The position numbers and the translations under genes were made by a program. The notes under the pieces were generated by a model. That model worked only from the letters and a program-made list of their open reading frames with translations. It was not told the origin of the DNA and searched no databases. Source: Planctomycetaceae bacterium (GTDB lineage: Bacteria > Planctomycetota > UBA1135 > GCA-002686595). From it: a stretch of 11,030 bases of DNA. Shown here piece after piece: positions 5,377-11,030 of this stretch. The stretch is taken from positions 1-11,030 of the forward strand of contig JABWBL010000275.1 of NCBI GenBank assembly GCA_013360535.1, read 5' to 3'. The first letter of the stretch is position 1; each line of letters starts with the position of its first letter.

Positions 5377-6717
5377 GTGCAGGGCTGCGTGCCGCACATC
5401 TCGCATCAGGGCGTGCCCAGCGCCGACCTTGGCGTCGGCTTCGTGCTCACGATCGACGACGTTCCCGGGCAGCGTGCGGGGACGATCTTCTACGGCTTCA
5501 ACGTCGCGACCCAGCCGTGGGCGCCGCTCAGCACGAGCTACCTCTGCGTCAGCGCTCCCACGCAGCGCACGGGCAGCCAGTTGAGCGGCGGTTCCGCCGG
5601 TGCGTGCGATGGCAGCCTGAGCCTCGATCTCAACGCATGGATCTCGACGCACCCGGCCGCGCTCGGCGCGCCGTTCGCGCCGGGACAGACGCTGCGGGCG
5701 CAGGGCTGGTATCGCGACCCCGCGGCACCGGGGAAGACGAACCTGTCCGATGCGCTCGAGTTCACGCTCTGCGCCGGGCCGGGCGACAACGTCCCGCCGG
5801 TGTTCACGAGCTGCGCGCCCGACCAGACGCACCCGGCGCAATTCCCGTGCGTCGGAGTCGTGCCCGACTTCACCGCTGGCGTGGCCGTGGCCGACGCCTG
5901 CACGAACGTGACGGTGTGGCAGGTGCCGGCCGTGGGGACCTGGACGTCGCTCGGGCGAACGACGGTCACGGTCTTCGCGCGGGACGTCGCAGGGAACGTC
6001 GCGAGCTGCGACGCCGTGCTCACGATCACGGCCTCTCCCGCCTGCTCCACACCGTTCGGTTTTTCCCTCGTCCAGCCGGGCACGTTCCAGATGGGGGAGG
6101 TCGGCGTCGCGGAGCCCGTGCGGCAGGTCACGATCAGCTACCCGTTCTGGATCGCGCAGAAGGAAGTCACGCAGGCGCAACTCGGCGACCACACGAACTA
6201 CGGCTTCCCGGGTTGGCCGAATTTCCCGGCCGAAAATGTCACTTGGGGACGTGCGAGAAGTTACTGCTCCGGCCTGACGTACGCGGCCAACCAGGCCGGT
6301 CTGCTGCCGCTGGGTTACGAGTACCGACTTCCGACCGAGGCCGAGTGGGAGTACGCCTGCCGCGGAGGCACGCAGAGCTCCTGGAACGTCGGTTCGTCGC
6401 TCAATTGCCAGCAGGCCAACCACAACCTGTGCGTGGCCGAACCCACCAACGTCGGTTCCTATCCGCCCAACGCCCTCGGCCTGCGCGACTTGCACGGCAA
6501 CGTCTGGGAGTGGTGCCTCGATTCGTTCGCGCCGTACAGCGCCGGTGACGTGACCGATCCGTTCGTGACGGGCGGCTCGCAACGTGTGCTGCGCGGAGGG
6601 AGCTGGTTCGACAACCCGCTGCTGTGCCGCTCCGCACATCGTTTCCAGTTCAACCCCGTGAACCCCAACAACTCGATCGGCTTCCGCGTCGTGCTGGCGC
6701 CCATCCGCACTCCCTGA
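5377..6717 (+). CDS. SUMF1-fold (FGE-sulfatase-like) protein with HYR domain, copy A
   Basis: 446 codons from GTG 5377; the secreted precursor probably starts at ATG 5286 through a frameshift. Residues about 5-132 are the Cys-containing beta-sandwich module (GTIFYGFN...YLCVSAPTQRT...ACDG...AQGWYRDP...NLSDALEFTLC). Residues 137-218 look like an HYR/Ig-like domain (DNVPPVFTSCAPDQT...VTVFARDVAGNVASC). Residues 228-443 are a formylglycine-generating-enzyme/SUMF1 fold: PGTFQMGEV, YEYRLPTEAEWEYACRGG, NALGLRDLHGNVWEWC, RVLRGGSW and GFRVV. Of the two catalytic cysteines of human SUMF1, only the position of the second is a Cys (417, in CRSAHRF); the first aligns with Asp. Copper-dependent oxidase activity is therefore doubtful and a binding or structural role is more likely. 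Paralogous to copy B; convergent with the GNAT gene. Confidence 0.85.
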   Translation: MQGCVPHISHQGVPSADLGVGFVLTIDDVPGQRAGTIFYGFNVATQPWAPLSTSYLCVSAPTQRTGSQLSGGSAGACDGSLSLDLNAWISTHPAALGAPFAPGQTLRAQGWYRDPAAPGKTNLSDALEFTLCAGPGDNVPPVFTSCAPDQTHPAQFPCVGVVPDFTAGVAVADACTNVTVWQVPAVGTWTSLGRTTVTVFARDVAGNVASCDAVLTITASPACSTPFGFSLVQPGTFQMGEVGVAEPVRQVTISYPFWIAQKEVTQAQLGDHTNYGFPGWPNFPAENVTWGRARSYCSGLTYAANQAGLLPLGYEYRLPTEAEWEYACRGGTQSSWNVGSSLNCQQANHNLCVAEPTNVGSYPPNALGLRDLHGNVWEWCLDSFAPYSAGDVTDPFVTGGSQRVLRGGSWFDNPLLCRSAHRFQFNPVNPNNSIGFRVVLAPIRTP

Positions 6718-6718
6718 A

Positions 6719-6744
6719 GCCCGGGGCGAGCGCAGGCGCCGGGC
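6719..6744. terminator. Possible bidirectional hairpin between convergent genes
   Basis: GCCCGG (6719-6724) pairs with CCGGGC (6739-6744). A further GC/GC pair lies inside one mismatch, around an 8-nt loop. It fills the 42-nt gap between the stop of SUMF1 copy A and the stop of the GNAT gene. No U-tract follows on either strand, so it may act as a barrier or with Rho rather than as a classical terminator. Confidence 0.35.
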
Positions 6745-6759
6745 GGCACGCCGGTCTCG

Positions 6760-7590
6760 TCACCGCGCTTCGCGCACGAGCACGTTGCGCGAGTACAGGA
6801 GCTCGAATCCCTGCCGCTGGACGTTCTGCTGGGACCTCGAGCCCGGTTGGGTCGTGACGACGGCGATGCGGCAGCCGTCGCGGGCGGCGTCGGCGAGTCG
6901 ACGCTCGAGCAGGGCGCTCTGCACGCCTCGCCGGCGCAGGGCGGGCAAGGTCGAAGCTCCGCAGAGCTGCGCGATGCCGTCGAACACGCGCATCGTCCCG
7001 CCTCCCGCGGGACGCCCGTCGACGGTCGCGAAGTAACGCACGACATGTTCCGCCTGCGCGAAGTCGCGGATGACGCGCTCGAGCACCTCGCGGCCGAATT
7101 CCTGGTGCGCGGCGACCCCCTGCGTGTCCGGCACGGCGAAGCCCGTGACCACCACGTCCAGCCACGCGTCGATCGCTTGCGGTTCGGAGCGTTCGATCCG
7201 CACGTCGCCGTGCGCCGGTGGCGCGGTGAAGCCCGTCAGGTCGCGGCCGAGCACGTTCTCGACGCCGACCAGCTCGTAGCCCCGACAGGTCAGCCAGCGC
7301 GCGATCTTCGGGTCGGCCAGCGTCGCGAGCTCGACCTGCACGCTGGCTCCGCGGCGCGCGTGCTCGCGCTCGATGGCCTCGAAGGCCCGCTCGTCGAAGG
7401 CGGCCGCGAATCCAAGTCCGCAGACCTTGTTCAGGGGCGAGCCGGGCTCGGTGCACGCGGCCACGCCGCCACTGACGGGCTCCACGAACACACCCTCGAG
7501 CCTGCGCGCGACGCTCGTGCACGCGTCGAGGAGCAGACGCGCTTCGGCGCGTTCGATGCGCGCGGCGAGCTCGAGATCACAGAACGGCAT
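6760..7590 (-). CDS. GNAT-family N-acetyltransferase
   Basis: A 276-residue cytoplasmic protein without a signal peptide. The C-terminal half (about 128-276) is a GNAT fold: VRYFATVDGRPAGGGTMRVF gives beta-4, LCGASTLPALRRRGVQSALL gives the acetyl-CoA-binding motif A (R/Q-x-x-G-x, residues 219-224), and CRIAVVTTQPGSRSQQNVQRQGFELLY gives motif B. The N-terminal half (SGGVAACTEPGSPLNKVCGL, ELATLADPKIARWLTCRGYE) looks like a degenerate first GNAT-like lobe, as in other bacterial proteins of this length. It presumably transfers an acetyl group from acetyl-CoA to an amine; the substrate cannot be predicted. A TAGGGT hexamer lies six bases before the ATG with no Shine-Dalgarno, suggesting a leaderless mRNA. 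It lies between the two SUMF1-fold paralogues on the opposite strand. No functional link is evident. Confidence 0.85.
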   Translation of the reverse strand: MPFCDLELAARIERAEARLLLDACTSVARRLEGVFVEPVSGGVAACTEPGSPLNKVCGLGFAAAFDERAFEAIEREHARRGASVQVELATLADPKIARWLTCRGYELVGVENVLGRDLTGFTAPPAHGDVRIERSEPQAIDAWLDVVVTGFAVPDTQGVAAHQEFGREVLERVIRDFAQAEHVVRYFATVDGRPAGGGTMRVFDGIAQLCGASTLPALRRRGVQSALLERRLADAARDGCRIAVVTTQPGSRSQQNVQRQGFELLYSRNVLVREAR

Positions 7591-7596
7591 CGTGGC

Positions 7597-7602
7597 ACCC
7601 TA
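7597..7602 (-). promoter_or_regulatory. TAGGGT -10-like hexamer, leaderless-type spacing
   Basis: On the minus strand TAGGGT is followed by GCCACG and then ATG at 7590. The six-base spacing would start the transcript at the initiation codon. No Shine-Dalgarno is present. No clear -35 box is visible. Confidence 0.4.
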
Positions 7603-7723
7603 GCGTCCCCAGGCCCCGACGGAGCACACCAGCTCGGCGGCCGCGCCCGGCTCGGCGAGCCTCGAATCGGACGGCGTCTTCCGACGCTCCCGCGGTCCGG
7701 CGGCGAAGGTCGGGCGCTTGGAG

Positions 7724-7729
7724 TAGGCT
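7724..7729 (+). promoter_or_regulatory. TAGGCT -10-like hexamer, copy B
   Basis: Same hexamer and almost the same distance to the ATG (91 nt, against 90 in copy A). Predicts an untranslated leader of about 84 nt. No clear -35 element. Confidence 0.35.
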
Positions 7730-7761
7730 GCTCGCGGCCGAGGATTCCCCGGTCGGAGGCG

Positions 7762-7798
7762 CTGCCGAGGGGGCGGTCGCTCTCGACGGCCTCGGCAG
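7762..7798 (+). promoter_or_regulatory. Conserved 5' leader stem-loop, copy B
   Basis: CTGCCGAGG (7762-7770) pairs perfectly with CCTCGGCAG (7790-7798), with the inner GTCG-CTCT-CGAC hairpin at 7776-7787. The only change from copy A is one extra G in the internal unpaired run. It ends eight bases before AAGGAGG (7807-7813). Confidence 0.45.
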
Positions 7799-7820
7799 GC
7801 AGACACAAGGAGGACCTCGC

Positions 7821-7905
7821 ATGACTCGCTTCGCTGCACTCGCTCGGGCCACGCTCGGCACCACGTTTCTCGTCGCTACCTCGCAGCTCGCCGCCGCGCA
7901 GCTGC
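7821..7905 (+). other. Signal-peptide segment of SUMF1-fold copy B, out of frame with the body
   Basis: ATG 7821, seven bases after AAGGAGG, encodes the same 27-residue signal peptide as copy A, base for base. This frame then runs as an Arg-rich shadow to 9062. The body is in the +1 frame: after GCG CAG, skipping one C gives TGC GTG CCG CAC (CVPH), the same Cys-Val-Pro-His as copy A. The frame offset is thus the same in both paralogues. Confidence 0.7.
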
Positions 7906-9231
7906 GTGCCGCACCTCTCGCACGCGGGAATTCCGAGCGCGGACACCGGTTCGGGCTTCGTGCTCTCCATCGGCGGCGTGCCCGGCCAGCGTGCGGGGAC
8001 GGTCTTCTACGGCTTCAACGTCGCGACCCAGCCGTGGGCGCCGCTGAGCACGAGCTACCTGTGCGTCAGTCCGCCGATCCAGCGCACGCTGAGCCCGTCG
8101 AGCGGCGGAACTCCCGGCGCCTGCGACGGGACGCTGGAGATCGACTTCAACGCTTGGATCTCGACGCATCCCGGCGCCCTCGGTGCGCCGTTCAGCGCGG
8201 GTCAAGTGCTGTGTGCTCAAGGTTGGTACCGCGATCCCCTCGCGCCGGGGAAGACCAACCTCTCCGACGCGCTCGAGTTCACGCTCTGCGCCGGGCCGGG
8301 CGACAACGTACCGCCGGTCTTCACGAGCTGCGCGCCCGACCAGACCCTTCCGGCGGGGACGGGGTGTCAGGGGGTCGTCCCGGACCTCACCCTGGCCGTG
8401 GTCGTCGCCGACGCCTGCTCGAGCGTGACGTTGTGGCAGGTGCCGGCCGCCGGCGCGCTGCTGCCGCTGGGGAACTCGACGGTCACGATCTACGCCAAGG
8501 ACTTCGTCGGCAACGTGTCGAGCTGCTCCGCCGTGCTGACCGTCGTGCTCTCCGCCGCGTGCTTCCCTCAACCCGCCTACGCGTTCGTCCCGCCCGGCAC
8601 GTTCCGGATGGGGGAGGTCGGCGTCGCCGAGCCCGTGCGGTACGTGACGATCAGCTACCCGTTCTGGATCGCGCGGAGGGAGGTGACCCAGTCGCAACTC
8701 GGCTCGGGACCGTTCGGTTTCCCAGGGTGGCCGAACTTCCCGGCGGAGTCGGTCTCGTGGTTTCGCGCCGTCAACCACTGCCAATCCCTGAACGCCGGGA
8801 CCTCGTCGAACATCCCTCCGCCCGCCGGTTACGAGTATCGCCTTCCGACCGAGGCCGAGTGGGAGTACGCCTGCCGAGCCGGGACCACGAGTGCCTGGAA
8901 CGTCGGGCCGTCGCTCAGCTGCGCACAGGCCAACCACAACCTGTGCGTGGCCGAACCCACCAACGTCGGCTCCTATCCCGCCAACGCATTCGGCCTGCAG
9001 GATACGCACGGCAACGTCTGGGAGTGGTGCCTCGATTCGTTCGCGCCGTACAGCGCCGGTGACGTCACCGATCCGTTCGTGACGGGCGGCGCGCAGCGAG
9101 TGCTGCGCGGAGGCAGCTGGTTCGATGGTCCGCTGAACTGCCGCTCCGCCAAGCGCTTCAGCTTCCCTCCCGCTTCGTCCAACAACTCGATCGGCTTCCG
9201 CGTCGTGGTCGCGCCGATCCTCGTGCCCTGA
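7906..9231 (+). CDS. SUMF1-fold (FGE-sulfatase-like) protein with HYR domain, copy B
   Basis: 441 codons from GTG 7906, which has no Shine-Dalgarno; the secreted precursor probably begins at ATG 7821 through a +1 shift. The domain order matches copy A: beta-sandwich module (FVLSIGGVPGQRAGTVFYGF...GWYRDPLAPGKTNLSDALEF), HYR-like domain (DNVPPVFTSCAPDQT to NVSSCSAVLTV), then the SUMF1 fold (PPGTFRMGEVGVAEPVR, YEYRLPTEAEWEYACRAG, HGNVWEWC, RVLRGGSWF, GFRVV). Identity to copy A is roughly 70% by eye, with loop differences (GSGPFG against GDHTNYG; GTSSNIPPPA against YAANQAGLLPL). As in copy A, only the second catalytic-Cys position is a Cys (NCRSAKRF) and the first aligns with Asp. It is probably exported. 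Its role is unknown. Confidence 0.85.
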   Translation: MPHLSHAGIPSADTGSGFVLSIGGVPGQRAGTVFYGFNVATQPWAPLSTSYLCVSPPIQRTLSPSSGGTPGACDGTLEIDFNAWISTHPGALGAPFSAGQVLCAQGWYRDPLAPGKTNLSDALEFTLCAGPGDNVPPVFTSCAPDQTLPAGTGCQGVVPDLTLAVVVADACSSVTLWQVPAAGALLPLGNSTVTIYAKDFVGNVSSCSAVLTVVLSAACFPQPAYAFVPPGTFRMGEVGVAEPVRYVTISYPFWIARREVTQSQLGSGPFGFPGWPNFPAESVSWFRAVNHCQSLNAGTSSNIPPPAGYEYRLPTEAEWEYACRAGTTSAWNVGPSLSCAQANHNLCVAEPTNVGSYPANAFGLQDTHGNVWEWCLDSFAPYSAGDVTDPFVTGGAQRVLRGGSWFDGPLNCRSAKRFSFPPASSNNSIGFRVVVAPILVP

Positions 9232-9246
9232 CGGTTCGTCCCTCGA

Positions 9247-9267
9247 AGCCCCTGCCCCCCAAGGGCT
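9247..9267 (+). terminator. Weak hairpin after SUMF1-fold copy B
   Basis: AGCCC (9247-9251) pairs with GGGCT (9263-9267) across a C-rich 11-nt loop, 16 nt after the stop codon of copy B. The stem is short and no U-tract follows. Confidence 0.22.
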
Positions 9268-9311
9268 GGGAACGCGTGCGCACGGTCGGTGAAGGAAGCG
9301 CCGGGGCGCAG

Positions 9312-9317
9312 TAGGCT
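9312..9317 (+). promoter_or_regulatory. TAGGCT -10-like hexamer close to the glycosyltransferase start
   Basis: TAGGCT is nine bases before ATG 9327, the same hexamer as in the SUMF1 leaders. A start of transcription two or three bases before the ATG would make the mRNA effectively leaderless. GGCGGG between them is at best a weak ribosome-binding site. Confidence 0.35.
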
Positions 9318-9326
9318 GGCGGGACG

Positions 9327-10826
9327 ATGGGTGCCGCCGGAAAGCCCGAGGAGGAACGCAAGCAGGCCGACAAGCCGGCGGAGCGTCGTGGGACGGAGCT
9401 GGCGGCGCCGGCTCGGCGCAAGGAGCCCGCGGCGGAGGCGCCCGGGGATCGCAGGCGCACGACACGGCTCGTGCTGCTCGCGGCGTTGCTCCACGGGCTC
9501 GCGTACCTGTTCGCGGTCGCGCCGTGGATGGGTGAGGACGAGCCGTGGCACCTCGAGTACGCCACGCACGTCGCGCACCTGCACAGGCCGTGGGGCGGGA
9601 AGGCCGCGATGTACGGCGCGAATGCGCCGGTCGACGAGCGCACGCTGTGGGCGACGTCGCAGCTGCAGATGCGGCGGCGCATGGCGGGGGCGACGGAGGA
9701 GGAGATCGACGAGCGCCAGCGCGAGATCCTCGAGTCGATGGCGGAGCACGACTACTACCGGCGCGTCGACTGGGCCGGGGCGGTGCAGGATCGCACCGAC
9801 TTCGACCAGATCGAGCCGTTCTTCACGGCCTCGTCGCATCCACCGGGGTACTACGTCGTGCTCGGGGCCTGGCTCTATCCCGTGCGCAACGCGTCGATCG
9901 ACACGCGACTCGCGTGGGCGCGGGCGCTGTCGTTGCTCGTGTACCTCGCGACAGTGTGGGTCGCGCTCGAGCTCGCCCGCTGCGCCTTCAGCGACCGCTC
10001 GCTCGTGATCGCGGCGACGCTGGCCTTCGCGTGGTTCCCGATGAACGCGCGGCTGGGTGCCGTGGTCAACAACGACGTGCTCGCGCGCGCGCTGGGGGCG
10101 CTGGTGCTGATGCTGTGCGCGCGCCGGCTCGTAGGTGACGAGTCGCGGCGCAACGTGGCGCTGGCCATCGCCGCGGTCGCGTTCGGACTGCTCGTCAAGT
10201 CGACCGTGATGAGCCTCGCCGGCGTGCTGTACGTGACGCTCGCGCTCGGTGCGACGACGCCGGCGAAGCGCCGCGGGCTCGCGCTCGTGACGGTCGGAGG
10301 TGTGGCGCTGCTCGCAGGCGTCCTGTGGCTGTGGCACACGCAACACAGCCCGGTGCTGCCGCGCAACCTGCCGGCTTTCCTCGAGCGCCTCGAGCGCGGC
10401 GCCTCGCCCGCGACGTTCCGCGAGCTGTGGCACACGTTCGTCGGCGGCTTCAACTGGTACTCGCGCGAGCTGCCCGAGCGCACCTACACGATCGCGGCGC
10501 TCGTCGCCGGCCTCGCGGGCCTGTCGGCCTTCTCGGCCTTGTTCCACACGCGGCGCGGGGTGTCGCGGCGCGTGCTCGCGCTGTGTTTTGCGCTGATCGC
10601 GCTGCAAGTGGGCCTCGTCGTGCTGCGCGGCGAGGGGCAAGGGCGCTACCTGATGCCGGCGATGGCGGCGATCGCGATCGTGTTCGCGGCGGGATTGCTC
10701 GCACCGCTGTCGGGCTTCCGCCGGCCGGCGGGCCTCAAGCTCTTCGCGACGTTGCTGTTCGTGTACGACGCGATCTTCCTGTGGGGTGGGCTCGTGCCGA
10801 ACGAGTACCTCGTGTGGGGCTCCTGA
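9327..10826 (+). CDS. Multi-pass membrane GT-C glycosyltransferase candidate (DUF2142/PMT-like)
   Basis: A 499-residue integral membrane protein. Residues 1-46 are a charged, probably cytoplasmic Lys/Glu/Arg/Ala-rich tail. TM1 (about 48-66) is followed directly by APWMGEDEPWHLEYATHV. An acidic DE just after TM1 in the first extracytoplasmic loop is the usual place of the catalytic Asp/Glu in GT-C enzymes that use polyprenyl-phosphate sugars. A SSHPPGYYVVLG motif (169-180) begins the next membrane segment, as in PMT- and DUF2142-type proteins. Further hydrophobic segments lie near 199-217, 225-240, 252-267, 277-307, 317-336, 388-405, 415-433, 440-460 and 470-487. EGQGRYLMPAMAAIAI (436-451) matches the conserved GRYL-P region of DUF2142. 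It probably transfers a sugar to a lipid or protein at the outer face of the membrane; donor and acceptor are unknown. Its TGA overlaps the next ATG by one base, implying cotranscription. Confidence 0.82.
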   Translation: MGAAGKPEEERKQADKPAERRGTELAAPARRKEPAAEAPGDRRRTTRLVLLAALLHGLAYLFAVAPWMGEDEPWHLEYATHVAHLHRPWGGKAAMYGANAPVDERTLWATSQLQMRRRMAGATEEEIDERQREILESMAEHDYYRRVDWAGAVQDRTDFDQIEPFFTASSHPPGYYVVLGAWLYPVRNASIDTRLAWARALSLLVYLATVWVALELARCAFSDRSLVIAATLAFAWFPMNARLGAVVNNDVLARALGALVLMLCARRLVGDESRRNVALAIAAVAFGLLVKSTVMSLAGVLYVTLALGATTPAKRRGLALVTVGGVALLAGVLWLWHTQHSPVLPRNLPAFLERLERGASPATFRELWHTFVGGFNWYSRELPERTYTIAALVAGLAGLSAFSALFHTRRGVSRRVLALCFALIALQVGLVVLRGEGQGRYLMPAMAAIAIVFAAGLLAPLSGFRRPAGLKLFATLLFVYDAIFLWGGLVPNEYLVWGS

Positions 10827-11030
10827 TGCTGCGCGCGCTGCTCGTCTCCGCCGTCGCGACGTTTGCGCTGCTCGCCTGGCGCGAGCGTGTGCCCGACGTC
10901 GAGATCCGCTACGCGCCGCGCACGACGCAGGCGGGGCGCATCTTCCCCGGCTACGCGCTCGGCTCGGGCTTCGCCTGCGAGAACGACGGCCTGCACGCGG
11001 TCGACGTCGCCTTCGCGCCGATCGGCGGCG
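10826..11030 (+). CDS. 5' fragment of a membrane-anchored extracytoplasmic protein
   Basis: ATG 10826 overlaps the stop of the glycosyltransferase candidate (TGATG) and the frame stays open for 68 codons to the window end. The product begins MLRALLVSAVATFALLAWRE, a short N-terminal transmembrane or signal segment. RVPDVEIRYAPRTTQAGRIF and a beta-rich stretch, GSGFACENDGLHAVDVAFAP, follow. The last part resembles jelly-roll domains that often accompany GT-C membrane proteins in sequence, but the fragment is too short to be sure. The one-base overlap indicates translational coupling and a shared job, perhaps in the same cell-surface glycosylation step. Confidence 0.6.
   Translation, partial: MLRALLVSAVATFALLAWRERVPDVEIRYAPRTTQAGRIFPGYALGSGFACENDGLHAVDVAFAPIGG

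Larger units (their letters stand above)
7591..7820. other. Divergent intergenic region with the copy B leader
   Basis: The GNAT promoter-like hexamer is at the left edge. From 7722 the region repeats the leader found before copy A. Between 7603 and 7721 I see no gene and no clear structure. Confidence 0.6.
7722..7901 (+). repeat. Leader and signal-peptide repeat, copy B
   Basis: The 180-nt partner of 5188-5366. It keeps the TAGGCT, the stem-loop, AAGGAGG and all 81 signal-peptide bases. Differences are confined to the untranslated leader: AG versus GG at its edge, two C/T changes after TAGGCT, one extra G in the G-run, and CAGACA versus CAGGCA. Confidence 0.9.

Noticed and set aside
5286..6548. 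420-codon frame from ATG 5286 as a single real protein
   Set aside because: After the 27-residue signal peptide it is an Arg/Ala-rich shadow of the SUMF1 body in another frame. The equivalent frame in copy B ends at the matching site (9062), but only because the underlying DNA is homologous. It has no recognisable domain.
5188..7901. Paired repeats as ends of a mobile element enclosing copy A and the GNAT gene
   Set aside because: The two blocks are direct repeats that each precede a paralogous gene at the same place. There is no transposase, terminal inverted repeat or target duplication, so paralogy with gene conversion explains them better.
7876..9465. 529-codon minus-strand frame across SUMF1 copy B (and a similar one at 5341-6639)
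   Set aside because: The composition is typical of antisense translation of GC-rich genes (Arg, Ala, Val, Glu rich). It overlaps a gene with clear domain motifs and lacks its own.
8973..10640. 555-codon minus-strand frame opposite the glycosyltransferase candidate
   Set aside because: Arg/His/Glu-rich shadow. The plus strand encodes a coherent membrane protein with conserved motifs and regular hydrophobic segments.

Overview
This is a GC-rich bacterial window holding eight protein-coding loci, two of them cut by the window edges. I see no tRNA, rRNA, CRISPR array, transposase or phage gene. The best taxonomic guess is an uncultured Planctomycetota. Several products are secreted and carry a cysteine-containing beta-sandwich module (FYG...LCV..P..R...D.C.G...D.NA...W.RDP...SDAL.F) that I recall from giant secreted proteins of marine planctomycetes. 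That placement rests on memory of the family, not on a search.

Layout. Minus strand: a 5' fragment of a charged unknown protein (1-239) and a secreted right-handed beta-helix protein ending in the beta-sandwich module (320-1564). Plus strand: a TPR protein with a C-terminal redoxin domain (1918-4098), whose signal peptide appears to lie upstream in another frame (1799 onward). Minus strand: a secreted DUF6265-type protein (4123-5049). Plus strand: SUMF1-fold copy A (5286-6717). Minus strand: a GNAT acetyltransferase (6760-7590). Plus strand: SUMF1-fold copy B (7821-9231). Plus strand: a multi-pass GT-C/DUF2142-like membrane glycosyltransferase candidate (9327-10826), overlapping by one base the start of another membrane-anchored protein (10826 to window end). 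Genes alternate in strand, giving three divergent intergenic regions of about 230 bp each.

The most unusual part is the SUMF1 pair. Both copies begin with a nearly identical block of about 180 bp: a -10-like TAGGCT, a stem-loop, a perfect AAGGAGG ribosome-binding site and an 81-nt signal-peptide segment identical at every base. The mature proteins have diverged to roughly 70% identity by eye. In both copies the signal peptide is in one frame and the module-HYR-SUMF1 body is in the +1 frame, so a simple start at the strong ribosome-binding site cannot yield the secreted protein. The TPR-redoxin gene shows a similar out-of-frame signal peptide that would be repaired by one extra C in a CCCC run. 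These may be programmed recoding, a shared mutation spread by gene conversion, or sequence errors, and the sequence alone cannot decide.

Expression signals: most gene starts have a TAGnnT hexamer upstream. In three genes (start codons at 239 minus, 7590 minus and 9327 plus) it lies only 6-9 nt from the ATG with no clear Shine-Dalgarno, which suggests leaderless mRNAs. Several secreted-protein genes instead have good Shine-Dalgarno sequences. Functionally the window is a cell-envelope/secretome region. Apart from the overlapping last two genes, nothing shows that the genes act in one pathway.
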